From Trametopsis cervina (Eukaryota > Basidiomycota > Agaricomycetes > Polyporales > Irpicaceae): a stretch of 64,000 nt of DNA. The notes beneath the pieces are model-generated. The model did not search any database, was not told where the DNA came from, and saw nothing but the letters and a program-made list of their open reading frames with translations. Made by a program: the position numbers and the translations under genes. The first letter of the stretch is position 1, and every line of letters begins with the position of its first letter. Location: NCBI GenBank assembly GCA_022385755.1, contig MU278356.1, forward strand, positions 604,589-668,588. The letters are read 5' to 3'. Below are positions 11,107-21,075 of the stretch, one piece after another.

Positions 11107-13156
11107 ATGGCCATCGACGTGGGCGCCTTCATTGGCCCTCTCTTGGTTGAGATATGCTTTGCCCTCATGTGAGTAACGATTACGGCCAACGCTTTATGGA
11201 ATATCAACGTCAATCCCTTCCAGACTATATGGCGTGTTCTGCACGCAGGTATATTACTATTTCTCTACCTACAATGACCAGGCATTTGTGAAAGCTATCA
11301 TATGGGCTTTACTGTGCGTGTTTCCGCAGCATTCTTCAGAGCTGCGGAGAGTAAACCATACGTTGACGCAGAGTCCTGGAGACTGTGCACGTAGGATTCT
11401 GTATACACGTGCTGTATTGGTACTTCATCCTCAACTTCAATAGAATTGAAGGGCTAGAGTCAATTGTTTGGTCAGTTTTCGCCTTGGAGCCTCCTCTTCT
11501 ATTATTCTCATGCCCAGATCTTATCAACAGGAGTTTTGGCGTGCGTGGGACTTTGCCATACACAATATAACAGATTCACTTACCATTTTTTTTCGGACAG
11601 GTCACAGTTTACCTGGAGGTGAGCGTAAGTTAAACAGCCGTATTACAAACATCTAAATGAGCTGCAGGTTTTTATCAGCGGTACAGTGCAATCGTGAGAC
11701 ACTTCGTAATCTGGGAGATGAATTCTGCTCATGATTTACATGTCCTCATGTCCGCAGGTTTTATATGTACCGCATATGGCGTCGTGAGCATTCTTATGTC
11801 GCAGTATGATTCAAAGCAGTGGCAGCTTACACGACGAACAGTGCGAAGACAAGGCTTCGTGGTAGCTGGAATGGTAAGAACCACGTCCTTCATCTGTAGC
11901 ATGCCTATCAATACTAAAGATTGTAGGTTGTTTTCCTCTTGGCCCGCGTTGGTGAGTCTATCCAATGACGAGAGGTTGATATAATCTCATTTCACCTGCT
12001 CGTAGGCCTCGCGCTCAGTAAGTGCAAGCTTCATGCTACAAGGTTCAGCTTAATTTACGGTTCCCTAGGAACAACTAGCTATGCGTAAGGATTAGTTCCT
12101 CAAAGCGGCTTCGCTAACTGATCTGGCGACGGACAGATACGAGTTTTCTACCTGGGCTAGTCTCCTCGGTGCACCCTATACGCATGTGAGATCACATAGC
12201 GTGTATGGCAACGTTGACGGCGGTGGCTAACATTTATCTAGGCCCCTATCAATGCAGGGTGGGGACTCAATGTCGCCGTCGATTTCTTGATCACATCCGT
12301 TCTGGCAACATACCTCTACCAAGATCGCTCTGGCGCGCTGAAAAAGTAGTATTTTCCAAAGGCACACATTCGGCGGGTATTAACATCCCATTTTTGTAGT
12401 AACACCAGGACAATGGTCAGCAAGCTGTTCCATTATGCAATTAGTACGGGAGCTCTGACTTTGTACGACTTTTTTCGATACATCGCGCCTGGAATTCGCA
12501 CTGACTCACCATATCCGTTAGAATGGCGTCGACCGCAATCTTCATCACTGTACGAGTTCCCTACCTTTCCGCGGCATAAAATATGAGATTTAGGTGTCTC
12601 TAGTTTAATGCTCGCAGCCACAGTCTCGTATTTGGAGGCTTGCTGGAGGTCCTCACGAAACGTAAGTCACACAGCCTCCTATCATAAACACGTATTGATC
12701 AAGGGGTCTCTTGCTTGCCTATTAGTATACGCGAACTCGATGCTAGCAATGTAAGTAGCTCCACTAGCAACCGCTATACTGGTAGCTCAATTCCGCCTGT
12801 TACAGGTTGAACGCTAGGAACAGTATAAAGGAAAAAGCGGCGTCTGATAACAGGATGACGGTGGAGCTCAGTAATCTGAATGGATTGCCGACCGTCAACG
12901 TGCCGCCATCGGTACGTACGGAAGAAATGTGAAATCAAAGCTTGTGCTGATTGAACAATTTCAGGCCGGTATTCAGGTGACGAAGGAGACGACGTCAGAC
13001 AGTCCATGGGTGTGTTGCGTGCTTATATATCCGCGTGATGTTGAGTGCTTATTGTGATGGCAGCAGGACGAACGCTCGTTTGCTCGTTTGTCAAAACCCC
13101 CAGTACGGCTATCTGACTCTACGGGGGTATTCGACGCCGTCAAGCACGCCGTATAG
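11107..13156 (+). CDS. DUF6534-domain membrane protein, copy 2
   Basis: Paralogue of the gene at 5746-7666, in the same orientation. The ATG at 11107 begins MAIDVGAFIGPLLVEICFAL. The next exons read LYGVFCTQVYYYFSTYNDQ and ETVHVGFCIHVLYWYFI. The C-terminal core has NVAVDFLITSVLATYLYQDRS, MVSKLFHYAISTGALT, FGGLLEVLTK and LYANSMLAMLNARNS. The last exons read MTVELSNLNGLPTVNVPPS, VTKETTSDS and DERSFARLSKPPVRLSDS, stopping at 13154-13156. Many short exons at positions matching copy 1. The cytosolic Ser/Thr-rich tail is longer than in copy 1. Function unknown; expected to be an integral membrane protein. Confidence 0.8.
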
Positions 13157-13474
13157 CCAGCAACTCGGACATAGCTCATTCCTCCGGTACAGTAGGTATA
13201 TAAGGAGTAGCCTGAGGCGCACATTCGACACGGTCTGTTGTAGAGGGTTAACTGACGGGACGTATATACCATGTACGAGTCAGGATGTATTTTAGACCCG
13301 GCTGGCGAGCCTGGGGTGTATTCTTCGAGGCAGGCAGCAGTGCGCGGTTAGGTCTGAAGTGACATCTCAATGCTCAAATGACTTAGCAGTACAGATATGC
13401 ATCATGTCTCATATATATGGATATTTATACACTACATATCGATGGAAATGTTTGTGTAGCAAGTGTATCATACA
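13157..13474. other. Intergenic between convergent genes, no gene recognised
   Basis: About 320 bp holding the 3' ends of the DUF6534 gene (plus) and the F-box gene (minus). No coding or RNA signal is seen. Confidence 0.5.
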
Positions 13475-15078
13475 TCAGAGTGACCCGCACGGATCTATGT
13501 GGTCGGGTCGAGCTTTCACTTCAACTGATCCTTGAATTGAGCACGAGTCAACGAGGAGTCGGACGGATTGTGATGTACGACGAGCTACAGACTCACCTGT
13601 CGCTTCCACGTCGTTACTGCCAGGGTGAATCTCAACGGTGTACCGCGTGTGCAAATGCACTTCATCAACTCCCTCACAGGGTGCGTCATACTGTAGTTTC
13701 ACCCGGTTCCCCAGCCGCCCTAGTGTGGTTCGCTGGGCACGGACGAACCGTACGAGATCGCTATATGCCGCGAAAAGTAGCTCGATACACGTGAGCTCTG
13801 GTAGTTGGAGGAGAAGGCTGATGAGCCTGTCCCAGTCGGAAATTGGGGTATCCGAGATCATAGGGTTTCGCTCCGTCGTCGAAGCTTCAAAACTAACGAC
13901 GACCTTGCAGACATATTCATACTGCTCTGCGCCGAAACCGACTTCCCACACATTCTCAGTGAGGCGACGGCCGCTCGGAACGTAGAACCCTAGTGTAACG
14001 CCGATAGGACGCGGGTCCTCCAGCCGGTGGATGCTCACGGCGCAAACCAAGTCTTCACAGGGAGGATATATTATCAAGATACCAGCACATCGTAAGAACG
14101 AGTCGACTCACCATCCTCTACTGCCAGCCCATTGAGCGTGCCACGGGAAATTTGGAGTCGTGTGTCCGCGTCTCCTAGAGCCGCTCTAATCCTCACAACG
14201 TCGTACAGCACTTGCGAAATGGATTTCATGGTCTCCAATTCCGATGCGTGCAGCAACAACAAGTGTGGCTGATGCCCAGATGGGTCCACGTAGTATATCG
14301 ATGATCTCCCGAGCATCGTGAAGGCGGACCACACAGCCTCTGCAGGATTTCTGCAGAACCTGGCGGATATATTCATATTAATATCCAACAGGGGAATCAC
14401 AGAGCGCCCTCTGTCGTTGTCATCAACCCAGAACACCCTTCTCATTTCCAGGTCAACGGAGGGCCCGATGCATCGAAAGATTTTCAACAATGAGCGCAGG
14501 GTTCCGGGAAGCCAATACAGTTGGACCTCCTCTAGAATTATGCGCTGACAGAAGAGCGGTATGTTGCGCGAGGAATTCAGAGGGCCTTCTATGGGGTAGA
14601 CCATCGACTGTCCGGCTTGAACTGCATGGGCATATATTTCTGCGTTTGGGAGGAGCACCGCGCACCTCTCGTTCTTGTGGACATGGTTCTGAGAGAGCTG
14701 TAGGACCCGTTTAGTGTTGAATTCGACGCTATCATACCAATCTGCGTCGTTGATCTCCCTATAGAGGTGGAGGATCTTGATGTATTCCGAGATCGGTTGT
14801 AAACTCTGTGGTGTTTTTGATACCAAAAGAGCGAGCGAGCGTAGAGACTTATAGCCACTGCGCCTCGTACAGCTGCCCTTGATTTGAATACAGTCAAACG
14901 CTTTCGGGCGACATTGTTTGGCCCAGTACTTGCAGACAAGCGAACAGGTAGCCAGTCCGTACTTTGCGTCCTTGCGGTGTTCCGACTGAAGATCTCTCAG
15001 CACTGGCAGAGGCCCAACGTACTGAAGTACGTCCATGAACAGCTCGGGTGGGAATCGTGTAGCGACTGAGGCTGCCAT
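13475..15078 (-). CDS. F-box domain protein
   Basis: Likely substrate-recognition subunit of an SCF ubiquitin ligase. This family is greatly expanded in Agaricomycetes. The ATG at 15078 gives MAASVATRFPPELFMDVLQY. The F-box itself is FPPELFMDVLQYVGPLPVL followed by LATCSLVCKYWAKQCRPKAF, the usual LP-E...I...C..W arrangement (here P-E-L and SLVCKYW). A roughly 320-residue first exon ends VEDG at a GTGAGT donor near 14112 and joins DLVCAVSIHRLEDPRPIGV near 14053. The second exon (SDWDRLISLLLQLPELTCIELLF) looks like a degenerate leucine-rich region. About 515 residues. The partner substrate cannot be inferred. The stop at 13475 assumes no further intron. Confidence 0.75.
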
Positions 15079-15391
15079 GGTTTATGGGGATTCGCGCGGC
15101 GTCACGGCACAAGTGATCGTAGCAGCTGCGTAGTATGCTGCCTTGGTCTCTGAGCTACTGATCAAGCAAGAGTAAGAACGCGAGTTTCAACTGTGATATG
15201 CTAAATCTTCCGAATTCAATGACGTACCGCTTGCCTGAATGTTTTCAGATGTGCAGTACTGGTTTGGCCGTGGCGTTGAATGCATTGTATTTGGCGCCAG
15301 GCATGTGTAAACGGAGCGCTACATTATCTTGATGCCCATTTCAGGTGCATACTGGCACATCATCACAGGATTATAGTATCCTTGCGCTTTC
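15079..15391. promoter_or_regulatory. Divergent intergenic region, F-box gene / MOCS2A
   Basis: About 310 bp between divergently transcribed start codons, so it must carry both promoters. No specific element was recognised and no gene fits here. Confidence 0.4.
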
Positions 15392-15664
15392 ATGTCTCCC
15401 ACTCTAGAGATCACTATCCTTTACTTCGCAGCTGCATCAACCGCAACTGGTTTGACTTCCGAGCGGATTATCATTCCCTCTAGCGGCCTGCCTCTATCAT
15501 CACTCTCTAACATTCTGGCCTCGCGGCATCCAGGCAAAGGTCTTGAGCAGATTCTGGCCACGAGTCAGTGGAGCGTCGATGAAGAGATGGTAGATGACTC
15601 TGCTGCTGTCATCTTGAAGGGTGGAGAAGAAGTCGCAGTCATCTGTCCAGTCTCCGGAGGGTAA
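15392..15664 (+). CDS. MOCS2A: Molybdopterin synthase sulfur carrier subunit (MOCS2A/MoaD type)
   Basis: Small ubiquitin-like sulfur carrier of molybdenum-cofactor synthesis. Its C-terminal Gly is thiocarboxylated and donates sulfur to precursor Z inside molybdopterin synthase. The gene is a single 90-codon exon, the right size for MoaD/MOCS2A. It starts MSPTLEITILYFAAASTATG (the beta-strand LYFA...A..TG is typical) and has ILATSQWSVDEEMVDDSAAV. It ends EEVAVICPVSGG directly before TAA, the obligatory terminal Gly-Gly. The large subunit (MOCS2B) is not in this window. The GG-TAAGC context at the stop resembles a splice donor, but the terminal Gly-Gly strongly favours the stop being real. The cofactor would serve nitrate reductase or sulfite/xanthine oxidoreductase-type enzymes. 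Confidence 0.88.
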   Translation: MSPTLEITILYFAAASTATGLTSERIIIPSSGLPLSSLSNILASRHPGKGLEQILATSQWSVDEEMVDDSAAVILKGGEEVAVICPVSGG

Positions 15665-15944
15665 GCAGGCGTGAGATAGTATCGCTGGTAAGGTTATCGC
15701 AAACGTCCATGAACCTGCTCAAGTTCTGACAAGACACAGGTCCTACTGCCTCCATCTTTCTGCCAGACGACCCATATCGAGTTCCAGCCTCTTGTGAAAC
15801 CGACCGTAGTAATTCCAGTTGCGCTCGTTGCGGCGTGACTGCCAAACTGTTTGCTTTCTCCAACATATATATCAACGCCAAATACGGTGTGCATTCACTC
15901 ATCACAAGGCGTGCGTCTGGAGGACCTTACTTGATAACGACTCG

Positions 15945-16929
15945 ATGTCTTCATATCGCAAGCCGGCTTTCAACGCCTCACGACTCACTCCAAGCACGTT
16001 CGTAATCGAGGAATATGCGGATATGTACCACGAAAGTCCCCTCATCTACGCCAAGGTCTGCGCCGAGATAGCAACAATAGTCATTATTGACACAGGTTGC
16101 GGTGGTGCCACCGACGACCCGGAGATAGATCTGAAGAGCTTGAGGCAATTCCTAGAGACAGTCGAGGTGGAGGATAATGCGGGATATCCTCTCAACAAGG
16201 ACGGGAGCATGAAATATGTAGTGATCTTGAGTCATTGTCACTACGATCATATACGTGAGTGTACCCCCTCTTTGGAACGAGTGGCGATTCTCATCGCGAG
16301 TTGATTCTACAGTGGGTGTCGAAGAATTCGCTAAGGATTCTCAGATCCTTGCGTCAGATCACTCTCCATCCTTCCTTGACCCGTCAAACTTGCCTACCCA
16401 CACGCTCTGCAAATATCTCGACATACCGGTGCCGTCATACAAGCCGACACTGGTTCCCCACCAGCATGCCGTTCGTAGAGACCAAACCCACTCCAAGAGC
16501 CCATGGACCGGACTCAGGATCATCCACACTCCTGGCCATACACCCGACGAAATCGCAATATGGGATGCAGGTGAACGCATGCTATTTGTCGGCGACACCC
16601 TGTATGAGCATGCACCTATCATCTTCCCCTCCGAGGGGTCGATCGTGACATGGTTCAAATCTGTCGACGCCTTACTGGAACTAGTGGGAACGGAGGCCAC
16701 GAGCATATCCTGCGGCCACGAGACAGCCGGAGAACCTGCTCAAAAGGTCCTTTCCGGCGCACGAGCGTTTATGATGGATGTAGTAGAGGGGAGAGAGCCC
16801 ATCAAAACACGATATGACAAACGAGGGGAAGCGTTTGTAGAGTATGTTCAGGAGAGCCATGTGTTCAGTTTGGCGTGCCCGGAGCGTTTGGTGCAAGAGG
16901 CGCAGAAGGTCGTCTCTACCCTACACTAG
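15945..16929 (+). CDS. Metallo-beta-lactamase-fold hydrolase
   Basis: Cytosolic-looking MBL-fold hydrolase of about 305 residues; substrate unknown. The ATG at 15945 gives MSSYRKPAFNASRLTPS. The metal-binding HxHxDH motif is SHCHYDHI at the exon 1 end, spliced (GTGAGT near 16255, acceptor near 16311) to LGVEEFAKDSQIL. The other ligands are His in IIHTPGHTPDEIAIWD, Asp in LFVGDTLYEHAP, and His in SISCGHETAG. The order and spacing match the broad MBL family, which also includes glyoxalase II and lactonase-like enzymes. There is no signal peptide. A longer N-terminus upstream in the same frame is open but lacks a convincing start. It lies 280 bp downstream of MOCS2A on the same strand, with no evidence of a shared role. 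Confidence 0.85.
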
Positions 16930-17016
16930 GCTATATGCTTGATTCACGCGACTAATTAGATTGCATGGTGCACATATAACATAAATGATTCTCGTCAGTT
17001 ACTGCTCTAAAGACAG

Positions 17017-17074
17017 GCGTCCGAAGCCGCGTCCGAAGCCGCGTCCGAAGCCGCGTCCGAAGCCGCGTCCGAAG
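17017..17074 (+). repeat. 12-bp tandem repeat (GCGTCCGAAGCC), four full copies plus a partial
   Basis: Perfect copies start at 17017, 17029, 17041 and 17053, followed by a 10-bp partial copy from 17065. The unit is a multiple of three. On the minus strand it encodes Gly-Phe-Gly-Arg, and this frame is continuous with the gene ending at 17131, whose TAA lies about 55 bp upstream (minus-strand sense). Confidence 0.95.
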
Positions 17075-17130
17075 TCTCTGTTGCGGGTGGTGACGGGAAT
17101 GGTCCTGAACTCCGTTGCCTTGGGTGTTTC

Positions 17131-18480
17131 TTAGGCGATCCCACCCCCCGGCAAGTAAAGGCCTTCGAGTACTTCGTCAGGATCCAAGCTGTGATTTCCG
17201 GTCAAATCTTCGCAAGGGTCGCTATTAGTGCTGGTCTCTGAACGACTCTCGTCAAATATATCACGGGTTCCAAGACCGAAGGTAAAGCCATGCTTTCTGG
17301 ACGCATTGCTGCCGCCGAACGTGAACACGGGCACGGAGCCGAAAACGCCATCGCGATCATCTCCTGCCACGGATAAGTCGTGAAGAGTGGACGAATGGCC
17401 GGAGAGATCGTCTGAAGAGGCGAACGAGTCGTCAGAGTGTATAAAGAGGTCTTGTTCTTCACCCGCACATTCTTCCACGTTTTCGCGAGTCTGAACAGCC
17501 AATTCGAGCACTTCCACTGCTTTGTAGACACCGCCACCCATATCCCACAGCAAAAAGTCCGTCCGGGTGAGTGGCACATCTCCAGGCGATCCAATGCGAA
17601 CGGTCGAGACCATGAAGACGTCGAAAGCCGGCGACCTGGCGGTGAACTCCCATTCGATTGTAGTCTTCTTCGGGTCTGAATTCTTGATGTCAAGAGCCTG
17701 GTAGCTGAAGTCTGAGTAGCCTGCGTCTGTGAGCATCTTTAGGTAGTCGTCTACACTTTTGTTATTGACGAGATGCGCGTATATCGGACCGTGGACGTCA
17801 AGGAATTCGGAAGCGTGTGGAGGGCTTGCTTCATAGAACAAAGCAGAGATGTCCTCGACTGTGTCTGCTGCGAAGAATTTTGTGAGAATCTCCGACGACA
17901 CATCCAGAGTAAATGCAAACATACCATCTAAACTGAGCTCGAAAGAGATGTCGTGGCAGAAGTATAGATTGAGTTCTACGTCGGACAGACAAGGCGAGGG
18001 TTCCAGATCTGGGACTTCCGAGAGCGACACCAGCTCCCAAGGAGGCTGAACATACGGCCTCCCTGTAATATCCGTGTAAAGTTGGGCAACATCCCCGAGT
18101 TTGGACTCTTCACGAGCGGTAAAACACAAGCGGAACCGGAGAAAGAGTACCGATGCAAGCATGACCAGCATACCAAACGCAAAGGTCAAGACCAGTCCCT
18201 GATAAGGGGGAGCATGCTTCTCTTGGTGAGGGTAGGAAGGGAGTGTGCCACTCCCTGACCAGTGCCGCGGAATGTGGCGGATGGAAGATGAAGGTGGGTC
18301 TAGTCGTAGAGTAGCGAATTCAGAGACAGATGAGTATGATAGAGTGTGTACGGGTGTTTCTTGCGGGACAGTGAGGGTGAAGGTGTATCGTATGATAGGT
18401 CGTGCAAATCGAAAGAATATGGCTAATATGGTGCATAATGTTGTGGCAGGAAATGTCAGGAGTTCGTAGGCAGTTAGCAT
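17131..18480 (-). CDS. Unknown protein with two predicted membrane helices
   Basis: I do not recognise the family. Single exon of 449 codons; the ATG at 18480 starts MLTAYELLTFPATTLCTILA. Two hydrophobic segments are visible: residues 5-25 (ELLTFPATTLCTILAIFF) and about 95-115 (LVLTFAFGMLVMLASVLFL), each followed by basic residues. The rest is soluble, with an ordered middle (LNLYFCHDISFELSLDGMF, TIEWEFTARSPAFDVFMVS). The C-terminus is acidic and Ser-rich (FIHSDDSFASSDDLSGHSS, VFTFGGSNASRKHGFTFGLG). After the stop the same frame continues into a GFGR repeat; a 54-nt intron with a weak GTACTC donor could bypass the stop, so the C-terminus may be mis-modelled. Probably an Agaricomycete-specific protein. 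Confidence 0.65.
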   Translation of the reverse strand: MLTAYELLTFPATTLCTILAIFFRFARPIIRYTFTLTVPQETPVHTLSYSSVSEFATLRLDPPSSSIRHIPRHWSGSGTLPSYPHQEKHAPPYQGLVLTFAFGMLVMLASVLFLRFRLCFTAREESKLGDVAQLYTDITGRPYVQPPWELVSLSEVPDLEPSPCLSDVELNLYFCHDISFELSLDGMFAFTLDVSSEILTKFFAADTVEDISALFYEASPPHASEFLDVHGPIYAHLVNNKSVDDYLKMLTDAGYSDFSYQALDIKNSDPKKTTIEWEFTARSPAFDVFMVSTVRIGSPGDVPLTRTDFLLWDMGGGVYKAVEVLELAVQTRENVEECAGEEQDLFIHSDDSFASSDDLSGHSSTLHDLSVAGDDRDGVFGSVPVFTFGGSNASRKHGFTFGLGTRDIFDESRSETSTNSDPCEDLTGNHSLDPDEVLEGLYLPGGGIA

Positions 18481-19002
18481 TTTGGTTAGACAAGGTGGCG
18501 AGGGGCGTCGCAGTGAGGCTCATCGAGTGGACGTACCGTCCAGTATTTCAGCCTACACGTCGAGACGGTTTGTGCATACCAACGGTTGGTGCCCAATGCC
18601 GGATTTGCGGTAAGATGACATGCCTGCGAAGTTCCTTTGTCCATTGAGCCATTCTGTAGCCTGAGCAAACGCCACTTTTACAAAGCTCGGGAGCAAGGCG
18701 TGTAATAAAGACTGATAAATGCCTAAATGGTCGTTAGAGTGGTGTTATGAGAACAAAGGAGACTACTGGCCTATGATGCACTGACGACCTGAGTTCGTCC
18801 GACGCTAGTGCAGGCTTGAGCGTAGACAAGAACTACTATCACCATGGTGGCTGCAGGTTGTGTTGAACTCTGCGCTTCACTGCCCTGCACTGTATGTGAG
18901 GAATTACGCGTGTCCAAAATGCAGGCGTACCTGACCGCACACAAGCCATACTGTTATGTAGAAGTTTAATGTTACGATAGCAATGTAGAGCTTGCCTCGC
19001 AC
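18481..19002. other. Intergenic, no gene recognised
   Basis: About 520 bp between the start of the unknown membrane-protein gene and the tRNA gene. Open frames here are short and antisense to one another. No feature is supported. Confidence 0.4.
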
Positions 19003-19106
19003 GGCTCAGTGGTCTAGTAGTATGATTCCTGCTTCGGGCTTTTACCCGCACGAATAACACGTGCTTTCATTGCAGGAGGTCCCGGGTTCAATTCCCGGCT
19101 GAGCCC
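19003..19106 (+). tRNA. tRNA-Pro(CGG) with a 32-nt intron
   Basis: The acceptor stem GGCTCAG pairs with CTGAGCC, with discriminator C at 19106. The A-box region TGGTCTAGTAGTATG and the T-arm CCGGGTTCAATTCCCGG are canonical. The anticodon stem CCTGC/GCAGG flanks the loop TTCGGG...T; the anticodon CGG is at 19035-19037. An intron at 19039-19070 lies one base 3' of the anticodon, the normal eukaryotic position, and contains CCCG that can pair with the anticodon, as tRNA-splicing endonuclease substrates usually do. Mature length is 72 nt. A run of T follows immediately (19107-19110), a Pol III terminator. Confidence 0.95.
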
Positions 19107-19251
19107 TTTTGCTTTTACTCAGCAGAAAGTTGCCAAATGCTACCAGCATTCCTAGATACGCAGGGGCATCTCTTTGCAAACTTTTGAGGAAGTTATTGCC
19201 AGCCATTGCGCAGAGCAACACTCTGCACAGTAATAGGCGCTCATTGATCCA

Positions 19252-19276
19252 CCCGAGTTCGACTCCCGGCTGAGCC
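19252..19276 (+). pseudogene. 3' fragment of a second tRNA-Pro copy
   Basis: The sequence CCCGAGTTCGACTCCCGG followed by CTGAGCC and TTTTT matches the T-arm, acceptor strand and terminator of the tRNA-Pro 150 bp upstream, with three or so substitutions. No matching 5' half (A box, anticodon arm) is visible upstream, so it is a truncated or decayed copy. Confidence 0.6.
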
Positions 19277-19535
19277 TTTTTCTGTCCTCTCAAGATGCGC
19301 ATTTGCTGCTCACATTTCCGGATTCACAGATGCACAGTATATTTTTGGAGAATGCTGTTGTTAGATATTCATGCAGAACACCTTCCAGAGAATATCTCTG
19401 CAGGAAATCACCACAGCACTACATGCTCTGACATCTTGGCGCGAGTAGGCATTCCAAATCTGCTCCACTGACCATTCACCGTCACAGCCACCGCTGTCAC
19501 TAGCATACTGTAACACAAAGCTGCATACTCACAAC

Positions 19536-20584
19536 ATGGCTTCTCGTTGGGTACCACTGGAGAGCAATCCCGATGTCAGCAGTATTGTCATGCCGTGTTG
19601 ATAAATTCTGACCAACCTGATGACTGCAGGTCATGAACTCTGTGCGTGCATATTCGGCAGTCAACCAGCGAGCTGCATGTCGAATATTTCCACTATAGTG
19701 GTCTAGTAAGGCAGGGCTAGTAACTTCGCAGGACCAGTTTACGGATGTGTATGGATTCGACCCTGAGGTGCGTTTGCATCACCAGTCGAAAGATGACATG
19801 CCACTAACAGGGCGTGACAGCTCCTCGCAATGGTCCCGCAGCCGGTCAAGGCAGTCGTTCTTCTGTTCCCTATAGGCGAAGAATACGAGAAGAAACGCAA
19901 AGAGGAAGACGCGAAGATTGCGAAGGAAGGCCAGTTCCCGCTTGACCCCACAATCCTATGGATCAAGCAAACAGTCCGCTCTCGTTTCCTGTACACGACA
20001 CTGCGCTCTCACTGACACGCACCCAGATTGGCAATGCCTGTGGCACCATGGGTCTGATTCATGCACTGGCCAATGTAAGCATCTGCTGACTTGGGTCATG
20101 TTCTCACTAATGTCCGACCGTAGTCAAACGTGACATTCGAACCCGAAAGCCCATTGTCCAAGTTCATCGAGCTATGCATGGGTGAGTTTGAATTGTTGAA
20201 GCATCACAGTCATACACATTCACGGTCGTAGACAAAACCCCCGAGGAACGGGCGAAGCTCCTTGAGACGACCCCGCTCTTTGCAGATATCCATGCAGAGG
20301 CAGCGGCAGGCGGGCAAACCGCAGCACCCTCTGCGAATGATCGCGTTGACTTGCACTTCACCTGCTTCGTGCAGGCACCCAGCCCTCCTGCTCGAGAGGA
20401 CGGTATTGAAGCCGACGAGGAGCATCACAGGCTCATTGAGCTCGACGGACGGAGAGGAGGACCGGTTGATCGAGGTGTGTGCAAGAACCTGCTGGAGGAT
20501 GCGGCGAGGTTCATCAAGGAGACCTACATTCCTCTGTCGACGAGCCTCGAGTTCAGCATGCTCGCGCTAGCTCCTCCCGCTTAA
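19536..20584 (+). CDS. Ubiquitin C-terminal hydrolase, UCH-L3/YUH1 type (peptidase C12), copy 1
   Basis: Cysteine protease that removes small adducts from the C-terminus of ubiquitin (and of NEDD8/Rub1 for this subfamily). The ATG at 19536 gives MASRWVPLESNPDV. Small exons continue VMNS, then FTDVYGFDPE, then LLAMVPQPVKAVVLLFP. The active-site block WIKQT/IGNACGTMGLIHALAN carries the oxyanion Gln and the catalytic Cys. The catalytic His is in DLHFTCFVQAP and the Asp in LIELDGRRGGPVD. It ends NLLEDAARFIKETY ... FSMLALAPPA. About 240 residues, normal for UCH-L3. It is followed 490 bp downstream by a second copy in the same orientation, so this is a local tandem duplication. Confidence 0.92.
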
Positions 20585-21075
20585 GCTACACGGACACTAC
20601 AGCGGTTTCACATCGAAACAAACCCATGTAACATCATCCATTGTATCGCTGAGTACCAATTTGAATGGCCAGTGTCCAATCTTCCGGGCTTCGATGGTCA
20701 ACCCTTGAAGAGGCAGCCTTTACATGCATTGGCCGCGTCGTGCGTTGAGAGAGGTATACAGAATGCTCGAGCGCAAAGACAAGACAGCTAAGATCAGAGA
20801 TAATATTGAATATCGAGGAACACATCACGGAAGAAGCTGGCTACAGCTTCAACGTCCCCACCCTCACAACCGAATGCCACAGAACACATTTGTGTGCGCA
20901 GCAAGGCTGTACTCGCCGAATGACGAACTTCACGCTACGTGTTATGGTCACAGTTAGTTCTGTGTGACCTATAAGTGGTGCGTTCGAGCGTTAACACGAC
21001 ACTTACGCATACCTTGTTCCGCCTCCAGCCCGCGCACCTTACTGATACAACTGCCTTTGATACACGTCGCCTACA
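20585..21075. other. Intergenic between the two UCH genes
   Basis: About 490 bp. A 77-codon open frame at 20724-20957 has no homology signs and no exon partners. No gene is supported. Confidence 0.5.

Noticed and set aside
19697..19708. 12-bp exact match (AGTGGTCTAGTA) to the A-box region of the tRNA-Pro gene
   Set aside because: It lies in a UCH exon coding Trp-Ser-Ser-Lys where the protein is expected, with no B box or terminator nearby; taken as coincidence.
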